From: Parashewanella sp965200795
Lineage (GTDB): Bacteria > Pseudomonadota > Gammaproteobacteria > Enterobacterales > Shewanellaceae
Direction: 5' to 3'
Assembly: GCA_965200795.1 (NCBI GenBank)
Contig: CBDAVB010000027.1
Location: 154,034-218,033, forward strand
DNA length: 64,000 nt
Position 1 is the first letter of the stretch. Each line of letters begins with the position of its first letter. The notes under the pieces are model-generated. The model searched no databases, was not told where the DNA came from, and saw nothing but the letters and a program-made list of their open reading frames with translations. Positions 27,242 to 36,122 of this stretch are shown piece by piece. A program made the translations under genes and the position numbers.

Positions 27242-29410
27242 ATGACACAAGAATTTCATACTCCGTATCATTTTGTACCACTGTCAAAATGGGTATATAT
27301 GCCTGACTGGTCGCACCTTGTTTCTCATGACGTGCCGTTTAGAGATGGGGTAAGCGGTATCATTGAATATACGCTCATCAATAAGACACCTTTATGTGTC
27401 GGTGGCGCGCAAGATACCAATAATACCGTCCGATTTGCCAAAGACCCGTTGAATCGTCCCGTTATTCCGGGCTCAAGCATTAAAGGCATGCTGCGCAGCG
27501 TGCTTGAAATCGCGAGTTTTGGTAAATTCAACCAGTTTGACGATCGACAATTCTCATTTCGTGACATTTCATCAAGTTCAAGCCACTACGCAGAATTACT
27601 AAAAGGTGGTGTCTCGGCCGGCTGGATAAAATACGACAATGAAAAACAAAGCTGGCGTTTTACAAAGGCGTCCTGCTGTAAAATAAACCACCGCGAGCTG
27701 GAAAAAAGCCTTAACAAAAAGATCAAAAATGATTCGACCGCGATAGCTAAATATCAGCAATTGCCGTTAACAACGGAAGTTAAGGCGAACATTTCTGAGC
27801 CCAAAGGCAAACAGAATAACCGCTGGGCTGAATCACTCAATAGCGGCAATACCCCAGGTCATGTTGTTTTTACGAATAAGCGTATTCCGGGGCGTGGTGA
27901 CAAGAATGATTATGAATTCAGCTACTTTTTCTACAATCATATTCAAAATAAAAGTGTAGAGGTGAACAGGCAGGTAAAAAACTTGTTTGAAAACCATACC
28001 AGTGTCACTGAAAAAGTAGGCGCTAAACTGTTAAACCAAGTCGAATATTTACAAGCCAGCCAGCATCCGCAAAAGGGGATTCCCGTATTTGCTTTAATGC
28101 GAGGAAATGTTATTCACTCGCTGGGCTTTGCCAAAATGCCAAGAGTGAGTTACGAGCACTCAACCAAAGATTTAGTGAAAAATCAAAACAACGCTCATAC
28201 AGATGACGCTCACTTTGATATGGCTGAACTGATTTTCGGTACACTCAGAGATCAAGAGCTTAGTCTAAAAAGCCGTGTTTCATTTAGTGATGCGACAGCC
28301 CGGGATTTTGATGACGGCGTTTTATACCTCTGTGATGATGTAGTGCTAAACAGTCCTAAGCCGAGCTTTTATCCGGCCTATGTCGAGCAGCGCAAAGCTG
28401 ACGGTGATGTTTACGATGATTACAGCAGTAACACAAGTATCGCGGGCAATAAGCGCTACTTTGCCAGACAACCGCAAGAGCTTACATTAGACTCAAATGC
28501 CGGCGGTAATAACGAAAACGTGAGTTCACGAATGGAGTTATGTCCGCCGGAGCATAAATTTAAAGGCAAAATGGTATTCCACAACTTAACGCCGCTAGAG
28601 TTGAGCGCCTTGCTATGGACAATCCGCCTGCAAGGCAGTTATCACCAAATCGGTCACGGCAAGCCGATGGGCGCCGGTGTCGTGCGATTAATTCCGGAAG
28701 TATCACTACTCAGGTGTAATGGAGAAGCGATTAAGCTTGATGATATTGAAAGCTTATTTGTCAGACACATGCAACAGCAACATCCTGTGAATAACGATGA
28801 TAGCTGGCAGCAATCGCCGCAAATCACTTATCTGATGGCAATCGGTCAATTAGGTGAACACGACGGACGAAATACCCGCTATATGTCGATAGATAATAAA
28901 GAGTATCAAAACATCAAAAAAGCCAAGGCGAAATTACCTCAAATCGACGGTTTAAAACGCCAGGAAGCGGTAATGCTGGATGCGAAACAAACCTCATCAG
29001 CGTTCGGGCGGGGAAGGCTTTCTAAACTGATTGATACCAAAGATAACTGGCACGCTGAAAAGTCAGCTCGCGCTGAAAAAGCCAGGCAAGCGGAGCGTGA
29101 GCGAAAACAGTCGGAAATTGAAGCCGCAGCAGACGCGGCAAGAAAAGCTAATATGACAGAGCATCAAATAAGACTTGATGAACTAGAGCAAGTCTTGCCA
29201 GCACTTGGTAACCAAGAAAAGCCGCCGGCGCTCAGGGATGTTATGGTGTTCTTTCTCGAAAACGTAGATAAAACTCAGGCTGAAAGTGCCAGGTTCCTGT
29301 ATCAGATTTGCCGCAGTAATGACTACCATAAAACACCGAAAAAGCGAGTAAAAGAGCACAAGCGGCAGCTGGCCGATTTGCTGACTGAATACGGATTAAA
29401 GCATGATTGA
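27242..29410 (+). CDS. Large TIGR03986-like RAMP protein with helical C-terminal extension
   Basis: 722 aa. The start PYHFVPLSKWVYMPDW, then HDVPFRDGVSGIIEY, PLCVGGAQ and PVIPGSSIKGMLRSVLEIAS is the pattern of TIGR03986-family CRISPR RAMP proteins. A second RAMP-like loop, GSYHQIGHGKPMGAGVVRLI, is near residue 475. From about residue 595 the protein changes to a charged, Ala/Glu/Lys/Arg-rich helix and then a compact helical end, without RAMP features. That extension could be a fused small subunit; this is inference. It overlaps cas6 by 8 bases. Confidence 0.8.
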   Translation: MTQEFHTPYHFVPLSKWVYMPDWSHLVSHDVPFRDGVSGIIEYTLINKTPLCVGGAQDTNNTVRFAKDPLNRPVIPGSSIKGMLRSVLEIASFGKFNQFDDRQFSFRDISSSSSHYAELLKGGVSAGWIKYDNEKQSWRFTKASCCKINHRELEKSLNKKIKNDSTAIAKYQQLPLTTEVKANISEPKGKQNNRWAESLNSGNTPGHVVFTNKRIPGRGDKNDYEFSYFFYNHIQNKSVEVNRQVKNLFENHTSVTEKVGAKLLNQVEYLQASQHPQKGIPVFALMRGNVIHSLGFAKMPRVSYEHSTKDLVKNQNNAHTDDAHFDMAELIFGTLRDQELSLKSRVSFSDATARDFDDGVLYLCDDVVLNSPKPSFYPAYVEQRKADGDVYDDYSSNTSIAGNKRYFARQPQELTLDSNAGGNNENVSSRMELCPPEHKFKGKMVFHNLTPLELSALLWTIRLQGSYHQIGHGKPMGAGVVRLIPEVSLLRCNGEAIKLDDIESLFVRHMQQQHPVNNDDSWQQSPQITYLMAIGQLGEHDGRNTRYMSIDNKEYQNIKKAKAKLPQIDGLKRQEAVMLDAKQTSSAFGRGRLSKLIDTKDNWHAEKSARAEKARQAERERKQSEIEAAADAARKANMTEHQIRLDELEQVLPALGNQEKPPALRDVMVFFLENVDKTQAESARFLYQICRSNDYHKTPKKRVKEHKRQLADLLTEYGLKHD

Positions 29411-30290
29411 ATCCCAGCACTTGGCTGAGCTTTGCTCAGCCTTTTTCGTCCTAAAATTACAGGTAACCGTACAATTACAAAAAGACTGTACGTTGCCGGA
29501 ATTTAAAGGTTCAATGCTTCATGGCTGGTTCGGGCATGCATTACGAGCCGTAGATGAAAAAGTCTACCATGTTCTGTTTGCGCAGCATGCCGGGCAACAA
29601 CCTAAGCCCTATGCTATCTGCCCGAACTTAGATCACAAAACGCATTGGAAAAGCGGTGAGCTTTACGATTTTGAAATCAGCTTATTCGGCGATGCCGTTA
29701 ACTTTGCCGAAGTAATGATTTCAGCAATCCGGCACGGGGAACGCTTAGGTTTTGGTAAGGCACGCACGCCATTTAAATTGTTGTCGTTATTTTCACCAAC
29801 ACCGCAAGGGACACGGGTCGGTATTCATATTACCCGACTCTGTGATTGGCTGATCCAGCAAGCTGAGCGAAATACGTTCAGCCCGGCGACAGAAATGGCA
29901 ATCAATTTTCAAACGCCGGTACGAGTAAAATACGACGGCAAAATCGTCACCCGGCCGGTTGCAGCGCCCGCGTTTTGGATTAAACACGCATTAAGACGTT
30001 TGACTCAACTAAGTCGATTCTGGGCATTAGACAATGACGTCCTATGTGATGAAATATACCGGCAAGCGATGGTGCATATACCCGCGGAATCCATCTCCCA
30101 TTTACAATACGAGGACTGGCAGCGCTATTCAGTCCGCCAAAAAGAATTTTTACCTTTTGGCGGACTAAAAGGGCAGCTGAGTATTCAAGGTGAAATAGAC
30201 TACTGGATCCCAATCTTCAAAACCGCTGAAGTTTTGCGCTTAGGAACAAAAACCACTTTTGGATTAGGAAAGATACAAGTGGTCGTTTGA
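29403..30290 (+). CDS. cas6: Cas6-like pre-crRNA endoribonuclease
   Basis: 295 aa. The N-terminal FKGSMLHGWFGHALR and the C-terminal glycine-rich RLGTKTTFGLGKIQVVV match the Cas6 family (Cas6 C-terminal domain), which cuts the repeat in the array transcript to release crRNAs. An internal GERLGFGKARTPFKL is a second glycine-rich loop. It is the last gene of the operon; the first CRISPR repeat begins 24 bases after its stop, supporting the assignment. No cas1 or cas2 follows. Confidence 0.85.
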   Translation: MIESQHLAELCSAFFVLKLQVTVQLQKDCTLPEFKGSMLHGWFGHALRAVDEKVYHVLFAQHAGQQPKPYAICPNLDHKTHWKSGELYDFEISLFGDAVNFAEVMISAIRHGERLGFGKARTPFKLLSLFSPTPQGTRVGIHITRLCDWLIQQAERNTFSPATEMAINFQTPVRVKYDGKIVTRPVAAPAFWIKHALRRLTQLSRFWALDNDVLCDEIYRQAMVHIPAESISHLQYEDWQRYSVRQKEFLPFGGLKGQLSIQGEIDYWIPIFKTAEVLRLGTKTTFGLGKIQVVV

Positions 30291-30313
30291 TGTGAGTTAA
30301 CTGTGCGGAGCAG

Positions 30314-30426
30314 GAAATAATCCCTTCAAAAACAGGGTTCGGTTTAGACCGGATTACGAACGGGTATTCGACAGGCTAAATAAGTCTAAAGTCTTAATCC
30401 CTTCAAAAACAGGGTTAGGTTTAGAC
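30314..30426 (-). CRISPR. Two-repeat CRISPR array with one 41-nt spacer
   Basis: A 36-base repeat at 30391-30426 and a second copy at 30314-30349 bracket a 41-nt spacer (30350-30390). Read on the minus strand, the repeat begins GTCTAAACC and the 30391-30426 copy ends GGGATTAAGAC, an ending typical of CRISPR repeats. The copy nearest cas6 ends GGGATTATTTC instead and has one more mismatch, the usual decay of the trailer-end repeat. The orientation therefore points toward cas6, with the leader at higher coordinates. Only one spacer remains. Confidence 0.8.
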
Positions 30427-30600
30427 ATTGCGGTATATGCTTTTTCTTATACTAAACATAAAGTTAAAAACAAACTTATAGAAAATCAAAATCATAAAAG
30501 TTGATGTTTTTGTCGCTGACATCTAAACACTGTGATTATATCAAAACCTAAAGATAACGCCAGATAAATTAACGGATAATAATATTGTTTTCCAGCATGC
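30427..30600 (-). promoter_or_regulatory. Putative CRISPR leader
   Basis: Directly beyond the intact repeat lies about 110 bases of strongly AT-rich sequence (30430-30540) with no reading frame, where the leader should be if the array is transcribed on the minus strand. TATAAG-like boxes can be seen on that strand. The remaining 30601-30825 region before fadH shows no gene. Confidence 0.4.
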
Positions 30601-30825
30601 CGGCATCTGCTTTAGTCCATTCATCCAGACAAAATTGTTTTACAGGGTATACCGTCTGACAATTTTTTATGTAATTGCTGCCTTTCTCAGTCTTGTGTAA
30701 GCCGAAAATAAACGACAGTAAAAAAGGGAGGTTATTATGGAGAATTCCTAAGTTTCATTGTCTGGCCGTTTGAGATATGTTAGCTTCAATTTAAGTTCAA
30801 TCGATCGTTTAAAAAGGATGTTTTA

Positions 30826-32844
30826 ATGAGTTATCCCAATTTACTGGCTCCGCTTGACTTAGGCTTTACTCAATTAAAAAACCGAGTATTAATGGGATCG
30901 ATGCATACAGGTTTAGAAGAAGAGAAAAACGGTTTCGTTAAACTCGCTCAATTTTATAAAGAAAGAGCAGAAGGCGGAGTCGGTCTAATCGTAACTGGCG
31001 GAATCTCACCAAATTTTCGCGGAAGAGTCGCTCCTATGTCGGCTCAGCTCAGCAACCGCTGGCAAATAAAAAAGCACAAACTTGTTACTGATGCGGTGCA
31101 TCAAGCCGGAGGTAAGATTTGCATGCAGATTCTGCACTCCGGTCGCTACGGATATCACCCGCTTGCGGTCGCGCCCAGTAAAATAAAATCTCCTATATCT
31201 CCGTTTACACCGTCACCATTATCAAATCGCCAAGTAAATAAAACCATCAAACATTACGCTCGCGCGGCAAAGCTCGCTAAATCGGCCGGTTATGATGGTG
31301 TAGAGGTCATGGGATCAGAAGGATATCTGATCAATCAATTCATCTGTACCAGAACCAACAAACGTACTGACCGATGGGGTGGCTCATTAGAAAATCGTTG
31401 TCGGTTCGCGATTGAAATTGTTAAACACATTCGTGAACAAGTCGGCAGTAATTTCATTATTATCTTTAGACTATCCATGCTGGATTTAGTTGAAAACGGT
31501 TCCGCTTGGGACGAAGTCGTTCAACTTGCCAAGTGGCTGGAGTCCGCCGGCGTCACCATTATTAATACAGGGATTGGCTGGCATGAAGCACGTATTCCAA
31601 CCATCGCGACAAGTGTACCAAGGGCGGCGTTCTCCTGGGTCACAGAAAGAATGAAGCGCGAAGTATCCGTTCCTTTAATCGCAACGAACCGGATTAACAC
31701 GCCTGAAATCGCAGAACACATTATCGCCGGCGGTCAAGCGGATATGGTGTCTATGGCAAGACCATTCCTCGCTGACGCAGAATTTGTAAATAAAGCCAAA
31801 GATGACAAAGCGCATTTAATCAATACTTGTATCGGTTGCAATCAGGCGTGCCTTGATCATACTTTTAAACTCAAGCGCGCTACTTGCCTGGTTAACCCGA
31901 GAGCCTGTTACGAAACTGAATTAAATATCACTCCCGCGACGTCTAAAAAAAAGCTTGCGGTGATTGGTGCCGGCCCCGCCGGTATAGCCTTCGCCATAAG
32001 CGCTACTCAAAGAGGTCATCAAACGGTTATTTTTGAGCAGAAAGAAGCAATCGGCGGTCAGTTCAACTTAGCCGGAAAAATTCCGGGTAAAGAAGAATTC
32101 AACGAAACCATCAGATATTTCAATGAAATGATTAAAGTGTTGCATATTGAGTTAAGGCTTAATACGCGGTTCACACCTGATTTAATAAATAGTGAAGGGT
32201 ACGATGAAGTGATACTCGCTTCAGGTGTCATACCAAGAAAACTTGAAATAGAAGGTATAGCACACAAAAAAGTCGTGGATTACCAGCAAGTTTTGAATGG
32301 TGATGCTGAGCTGGGTAATTCAATAGCAATTATCGGCGCGGGTGGTATTGGTTTTGATGTCGCGCATTATATCGCGGAGACTCAATCAATCACGCTTGAC
32401 CAGAATAAATGGCTGAATAACTGGGGAATTGATAAGCAATACTCCAATGCCGGCGGCCTTGCGACCGATGAGCCTGAGCACAGGGCAGATAAAACCATCT
32501 ATTTAATGCAGCGCAAAACGTCAAAAGTGGGTCAGGGGCTTGGTAAAACCACCGGCTGGATCCACCGAAGTGTACTGAAACAACATGGTGTTATTACAAA
32601 GACAGGGATAAACTACGAAAAGATTGATGATCAAGGTCTGCATATAAACCGGGGAGGGCATTCAGAACTCTTGGATGTTGACAATGTCGTTATTTGCGCC
32701 GGTCAGGAATCTAACCGCGAGCTGTTGCGAGACCTGGAAAAATCAGGGGCTAGCTATCATTTAATTGGCGGTGTTGACGTAGCGGCTGAAGTCGATGCTA
32801 AAAGAGCGATCAGACAAGGTGTAAAGTTAGCCTTAGAGATTTAA
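30826..32844 (+). CDS. fadH: 2,4-dienoyl-CoA reductase (NADPH) FadH
   Basis: 672 aa, the same length as E. coli FadH. The N-terminal half is an old-yellow-enzyme FMN barrel (NLLAPLDLGFTQLKNRVLMG; ICMQILHSGRYGYHP). A Cys cluster, CIGCNQAC and then CLVNPRA, binds a 4Fe-4S centre. The C-terminal half has FAD and NADPH folds (VIGAGPAGIAFAIS and IIGAGGIGFDVAHY). It reduces dienoyl-CoA intermediates when unsaturated fatty acids are degraded. No other fad gene is adjacent. A symmetric hairpin follows the stop. Confidence 0.96.
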   Translation: MSYPNLLAPLDLGFTQLKNRVLMGSMHTGLEEEKNGFVKLAQFYKERAEGGVGLIVTGGISPNFRGRVAPMSAQLSNRWQIKKHKLVTDAVHQAGGKICMQILHSGRYGYHPLAVAPSKIKSPISPFTPSPLSNRQVNKTIKHYARAAKLAKSAGYDGVEVMGSEGYLINQFICTRTNKRTDRWGGSLENRCRFAIEIVKHIREQVGSNFIIIFRLSMLDLVENGSAWDEVVQLAKWLESAGVTIINTGIGWHEARIPTIATSVPRAAFSWVTERMKREVSVPLIATNRINTPEIAEHIIAGGQADMVSMARPFLADAEFVNKAKDDKAHLINTCIGCNQACLDHTFKLKRATCLVNPRACYETELNITPATSKKKLAVIGAGPAGIAFAISATQRGHQTVIFEQKEAIGGQFNLAGKIPGKEEFNETIRYFNEMIKVLHIELRLNTRFTPDLINSEGYDEVILASGVIPRKLEIEGIAHKKVVDYQQVLNGDAELGNSIAIIGAGGIGFDVAHYIAETQSITLDQNKWLNNWGIDKQYSNAGGLATDEPEHRADKTIYLMQRKTSKVGQGLGKTTGWIHRSVLKQHGVITKTGINYEKIDDQGLHINRGGHSELLDVDNVVICAGQESNRELLRDLEKSGASYHLIGGVDVAAEVDAKRAIRQGVKLALEI

Positions 32845-32852
32845 AGTGATAT

Positions 32853-32881
32853 CAGTGCCCTCAAAATTTTTGATGGCACTG
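32853..32881. terminator. Bidirectional hairpin terminator after fadH
   Basis: A nearly perfect palindrome, CAGTGCC paired with GGCACTG and an inner TCAAAA/TTTTGA stem. It lies 9 bases past the fadH stop and would also serve the convergent kinase gene, from which it is now separated by the IS5-like insertion. Confidence 0.6.
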
Positions 32882-32890
32882 AATATAATT

Positions 32891-34410
32891 AGTCGGTCAT
32901 GAAAAACATCTAACATTCTGATCGATAATAAAATATAGCTATTTGATACATTCAATTTCGACCAGAAATGATATAGTTAACCTATGGTTTCTGGTCGTTT
33001 TGGGTGCTAAAAATGCTCAAAGAAAGCCCGTCAAATTTACCTCACGACAGTCTGTTTGATATCACAGAACAGCTTCTGCAAACTCACCCTTTACTCATTT
33101 TAGCTAATGCCTTTGATTGGCGAGCGTTGGAAGAAGAGTTCAAGCCGTTATACAAAAAATTAGGCCGTAAAGCGAAGCCAATTCGGTTGATGTGCGGTTT
33201 GCTAATACTCAAGCAACTTTACAAACTCAGCGATGAAGCCTTGGTCGATGAGTGGCTGATGAACGTGTATTTTCAAGTGTTTTGTGGTGAGACAGAGTTT
33301 CAAACAGCACGCCCTTGTGATGCCAGTGAACTCAGTGTTTTTCGTAAGCGCATCGGTGAAAAAGGCTGTGAAAAAATCTTTGCATTATCTGTGGCTTTAC
33401 ACGGTGACAAAGCTGAAGATGACACCGTGTACGTTGATACAACCGTCCAAGAAAAAGCCATTACTTATTCGACAGATAGCAAGCTTGCCATCAAGGTGGT
33501 TAACCGACTCAATAAACTAGCCAAAGTATTTGGGATCAAGCAAAGACGTACTTATGTCAAAGAAGTCAAACAGCTACGCATTGACTGTCGAAGCTTTAGA
33601 CATGCCAAAAATCGAAGCAAAGCCAGAAGAGCGTTAAAAAGGTTACGTGTTATCGCAGGTAAGCTTTTAAGGGAGCTACAACGCAAACTTCCACAAGATG
33701 TCCTTGATTTACAAAAAGAGAATTTTTCCAATTATGAAAAAGTCATTACACAGCAACGTAAAGACAAGAACAAGATTTACAGCCTTCATGAACCCGATGT
33801 TTACTGCGTAGGGAAAGGCAAAGACCATAAGCCATACGAGTATGGTAAAAAGGCTTCTGTCGTGCTCACAGAGCAGAGTCAATTAATCATTGGTGTAACC
33901 CAGTCATGACAAACATGAACACGACTCAAAATTGCTTAGACCTGCACTTGACCATGCCCATAAACACCGAAAGAGTAAAATCACTACAGCCGTTGTAGAT
34001 AAAGGCTATAAAGGGTGTATGCAGTATGTTGACCAAGAAGTTGTTATCCCTAGCCGGCCATTAAAACGGGACTCGCAAGCAAAGAGAAAACGCAAAAGTG
34101 AACTCTGTAAAAAACGGGCAACAATTGAGCCTGTAATCGGGCATTTGAAGAGTGATTTTAGGCTGTGTAAGAACTGGTTAAAGGGCAGTGTTGGCGACTC
34201 AATAAACCTTCTAACGGCTGCGTGTGCCTGGAACCTGAGAAAGTGGTTAGCCATTTTCTTTTTGCTCGAAAAAGATGGTGAGTTTTGGCTATTTTGTAGT
34301 GAAATTGATGCGAAATATAAGAAATGCTGCTTTTGGGTACGGTTCTGAATTTTGCGTAAATCAGATGCCGTACATTTTAAATCTTGAAGTTATGTTTTTC
34401 AGTACCGACT
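32891..34410 (+). mobile_element. IS5-family-like insertion sequence, transposase frameshifted
   Basis: Terminal repeats AGTCGGTCATGAAAAACAT (32891-32909) and its near-complement at 34392-34410 bound a 1520-bp element. AATT flanks both ends (32887-32890 and 34411-34414), a likely 4-bp target duplication. It lies between the convergent fadH and pfkB-like genes. A 163-bp remnant of the same IS, nearly identical, lies at 52163-52325. Confidence 0.8.
33013..34348 (+). pseudogene. IS5-family-like transposase with frameshift
   Basis: The first part (33013-33909) has the SELSVFRKRIGE and YVDTTVQEKAITY region with the first catalytic Asp, and continues to IYSLHEPDVYCVGKGKDHK and KASVVLTEQSQLIIGV. 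The frame then hits a stop at 33907. The continuation SHDKHEHDSKLLRP and KATIEPVIGHLKSD-like segment is in another frame, so an extra base near 33900 has broken the gene. No slippery sequence is present there, so I treat it as inactivation and not programmed shifting. Read together the two parts give a full-length transposase of about 445 aa. Confidence 0.85.
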
Positions 34411-35289
34411 AATTAACCTTTTAAATAGTTTTTTTAGTTTTTTGCCGGGAATTGACGAGTCTGTAGTAATAGCGTGCGCAGCCCATTGAGCCGCTTCGCG
34501 CATGGTTTCAAAAATATTCATTCCACTAACCAGTCCGTGAATCACCCCCGCCGCATAAGCATCACCAGCACCCGTAGCATCAATGACCTGAGTTTTGACT
34601 GCGGCTGTATTTTCCCGCAGGTTATCAGAGTAAACCGCAGCGCCGTGCTCACCGTTTGTCACTATGAAATAACGTAATGAATCACCTGCGATGTGTTTTC
34701 CATATTCCCACAAAGCACGGCGGGTACGCCCTGACATATCCGTCGCGGAGGCTATCAGAACGTGACAAGGGCGTTTACGCTCATCTTTGCCAAGTTGCGC
34801 CACGACTAGACACCGATCCATAGCGACTTTACACCAACTATTAATGCCCTGAGCCGATGAATTGATATAGATAACATCTGTTTGTGTAAAACTTGGCGGC
34901 AGGCCAAGTTCAAAAAGAGGGCGGTAAGGACGAATGATAGTCCTTTCGCCGTCAGGCGTTACCAGAAGCATGAGTTCTTTTGTTTCACCGTTTCTTAATT
35001 TAATAAGATCCGTGTTGATCTTATGTTTTTTAGCCGATTGAATTAACCAGTTTCCGATATCATCGTTGCCGACTTCAGTAATCAAGTTCACTTTATGTGA
35101 GGCCATTACTAAGCTGATACCAGTATTAGCTCCGCCACCGCCGAGTCTTCTTCCTGAATCTTCATAAAAAAAACGTCCGCCTGAATGAATCGGTTTATCA
35201 AGGTGTAGAACACGATCACAATTTAAATTCGCAATGAGTAATATATTGGCAATCGGCATCTGAAAAGTAAGTAAAACGCCGCGAATCAT
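34399..35289 (-). CDS. PfkB-family carbohydrate kinase, C-terminus formed by IS end
   Basis: 296 aa. The family signatures GGGGANTGIS and DATGAGDAYAAG (anion hole and catalytic Asp) are present, so it phosphorylates a sugar or nucleoside; the substrate is unknown. The last residues SRY and the stop codon are encoded by the inverted repeat of the IS5-like element; without the insertion the frame would read on toward the hairpin beyond fadH. The start is uncertain: ATG at 35289, or ATG at 35259 (MPIANILLIANLN), which fits the usual family start better. No clear ribosome-binding site precedes either. Confidence 0.8.
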   Translation of the reverse strand: MIRGVLLTFQMPIANILLIANLNCDRVLHLDKPIHSGGRFFYEDSGRRLGGGGANTGISLVMASHKVNLITEVGNDDIGNWLIQSAKKHKINTDLIKLRNGETKELMLLVTPDGERTIIRPYRPLFELGLPPSFTQTDVIYINSSAQGINSWCKVAMDRCLVVAQLGKDERKRPCHVLIASATDMSGRTRRALWEYGKHIAGDSLRYFIVTNGEHGAAVYSDNLRENTAAVKTQVIDATGAGDAYAAGVIHGLVSGMNIFETMREAAQWAAHAITTDSSIPGKKLKKLFKRLISRY

Positions 35290-35468
35290 CTAATTTATAA
35301 AGGTGATTTGTAAGTATATGATGAATTTAATGAGTGGCGAGTAGCTTTATATCTTATTAAATGGACCGAAATTAACCGAAAACCTTTTAACTTAATTTAT
35401 TACTTCATTCTCTGAGCCAGATAAGCTAAATTGTTGCCGCCTGCACAGGATTTTAAGGGTAATGGAGT

Positions 35469-36113
35469 TTGATTAAAGTATATCTGGTTGACGATCATGA
35501 AATAGTGCGTACAGGAATTCGTCGCATTCTGGAAGATGAAAAGTCATTTGAAGTTGTCGGTGAAGCCCCTGATGGTGAAACCGCGGTAGCATGGTCACGA
35601 CAGCACGAAGCTGATGTTATTCTGATGGATATGAATATGCCCGGAATGGGCGGCCTTGAAGCGACAAAGAAAATCATGCGTTATCAGCCGCATGTTAAGA
35701 TTATTGTCTTAACCATTCATGCCGAAGACCCATTACCAATCAAAGTAATGCAAGCCGGTGCGTCTGGTTACTTAACAAAAAACGCCTCACCAGCTGAAGT
35801 CGTAAATGCCATTCGACAGGTTGCTCACGGACAACGTTATCTGGCGCCGGATATCGCACAGAAAATGGCGCTTAATCAAGTTTCATATGCCGATTATAAT
35901 CCTTTTTCTTCACTTTCGGAGCGCGAGTTACAGATTATGATGATGATCACCAATGGTGAGAAAGTTAATGATATTTCTGAACGCCTGAACCTGAGTTCAA
36001 AGACCGTTAACAGTTATCGTTATCGTCTGTTTAATAAACTCGGTGTTAACGGTGATGTTGAGCTAACACGCCTTGCGATTCGTTATAAGATATTAGATAC
36101 CACTCAGTTTTAA
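35469..36113 (+). CDS. uvrY: Response regulator UvrY/GacA
   Basis: 214 aa. The receiver domain has the acidic pair at D8-D9, the phospho-acceptor D54 in ILMDMNMPG and the conserved Lys in GYLTKNAS. A LuxR-type helix-turn-helix follows (SLSERELQIMMMI to KTVNSYRYRLFNKLGV). In relatives it answers to the BarA/GacS kinase and activates small RNAs that titrate CsrA. The start is TTG at 35469; AAGGG about 10 bases upstream serves as the binding site. uvrC follows after 9 bases, the arrangement conserved in gammaproteobacteria. Confidence 0.95.
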   Translation: MIKVYLVDDHEIVRTGIRRILEDEKSFEVVGEAPDGETAVAWSRQHEADVILMDMNMPGMGGLEATKKIMRYQPHVKIIVLTIHAEDPLPIKVMQAGASGYLTKNASPAEVVNAIRQVAHGQRYLAPDIAQKMALNQVSYADYNPFSSLSERELQIMMMITNGEKVNDISERLNLSSKTVNSYRYRLFNKLGVNGDVELTRLAIRYKILDTTQF

Positions 36114-36122
36114 TTTATTTAT

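Noticed and set aside
33900..33960. Programmed frameshift in the IS5-like transposase
   Set aside because: No slippery heptamer is present, and the shift is best explained by one extra base; the gene is treated as broken.
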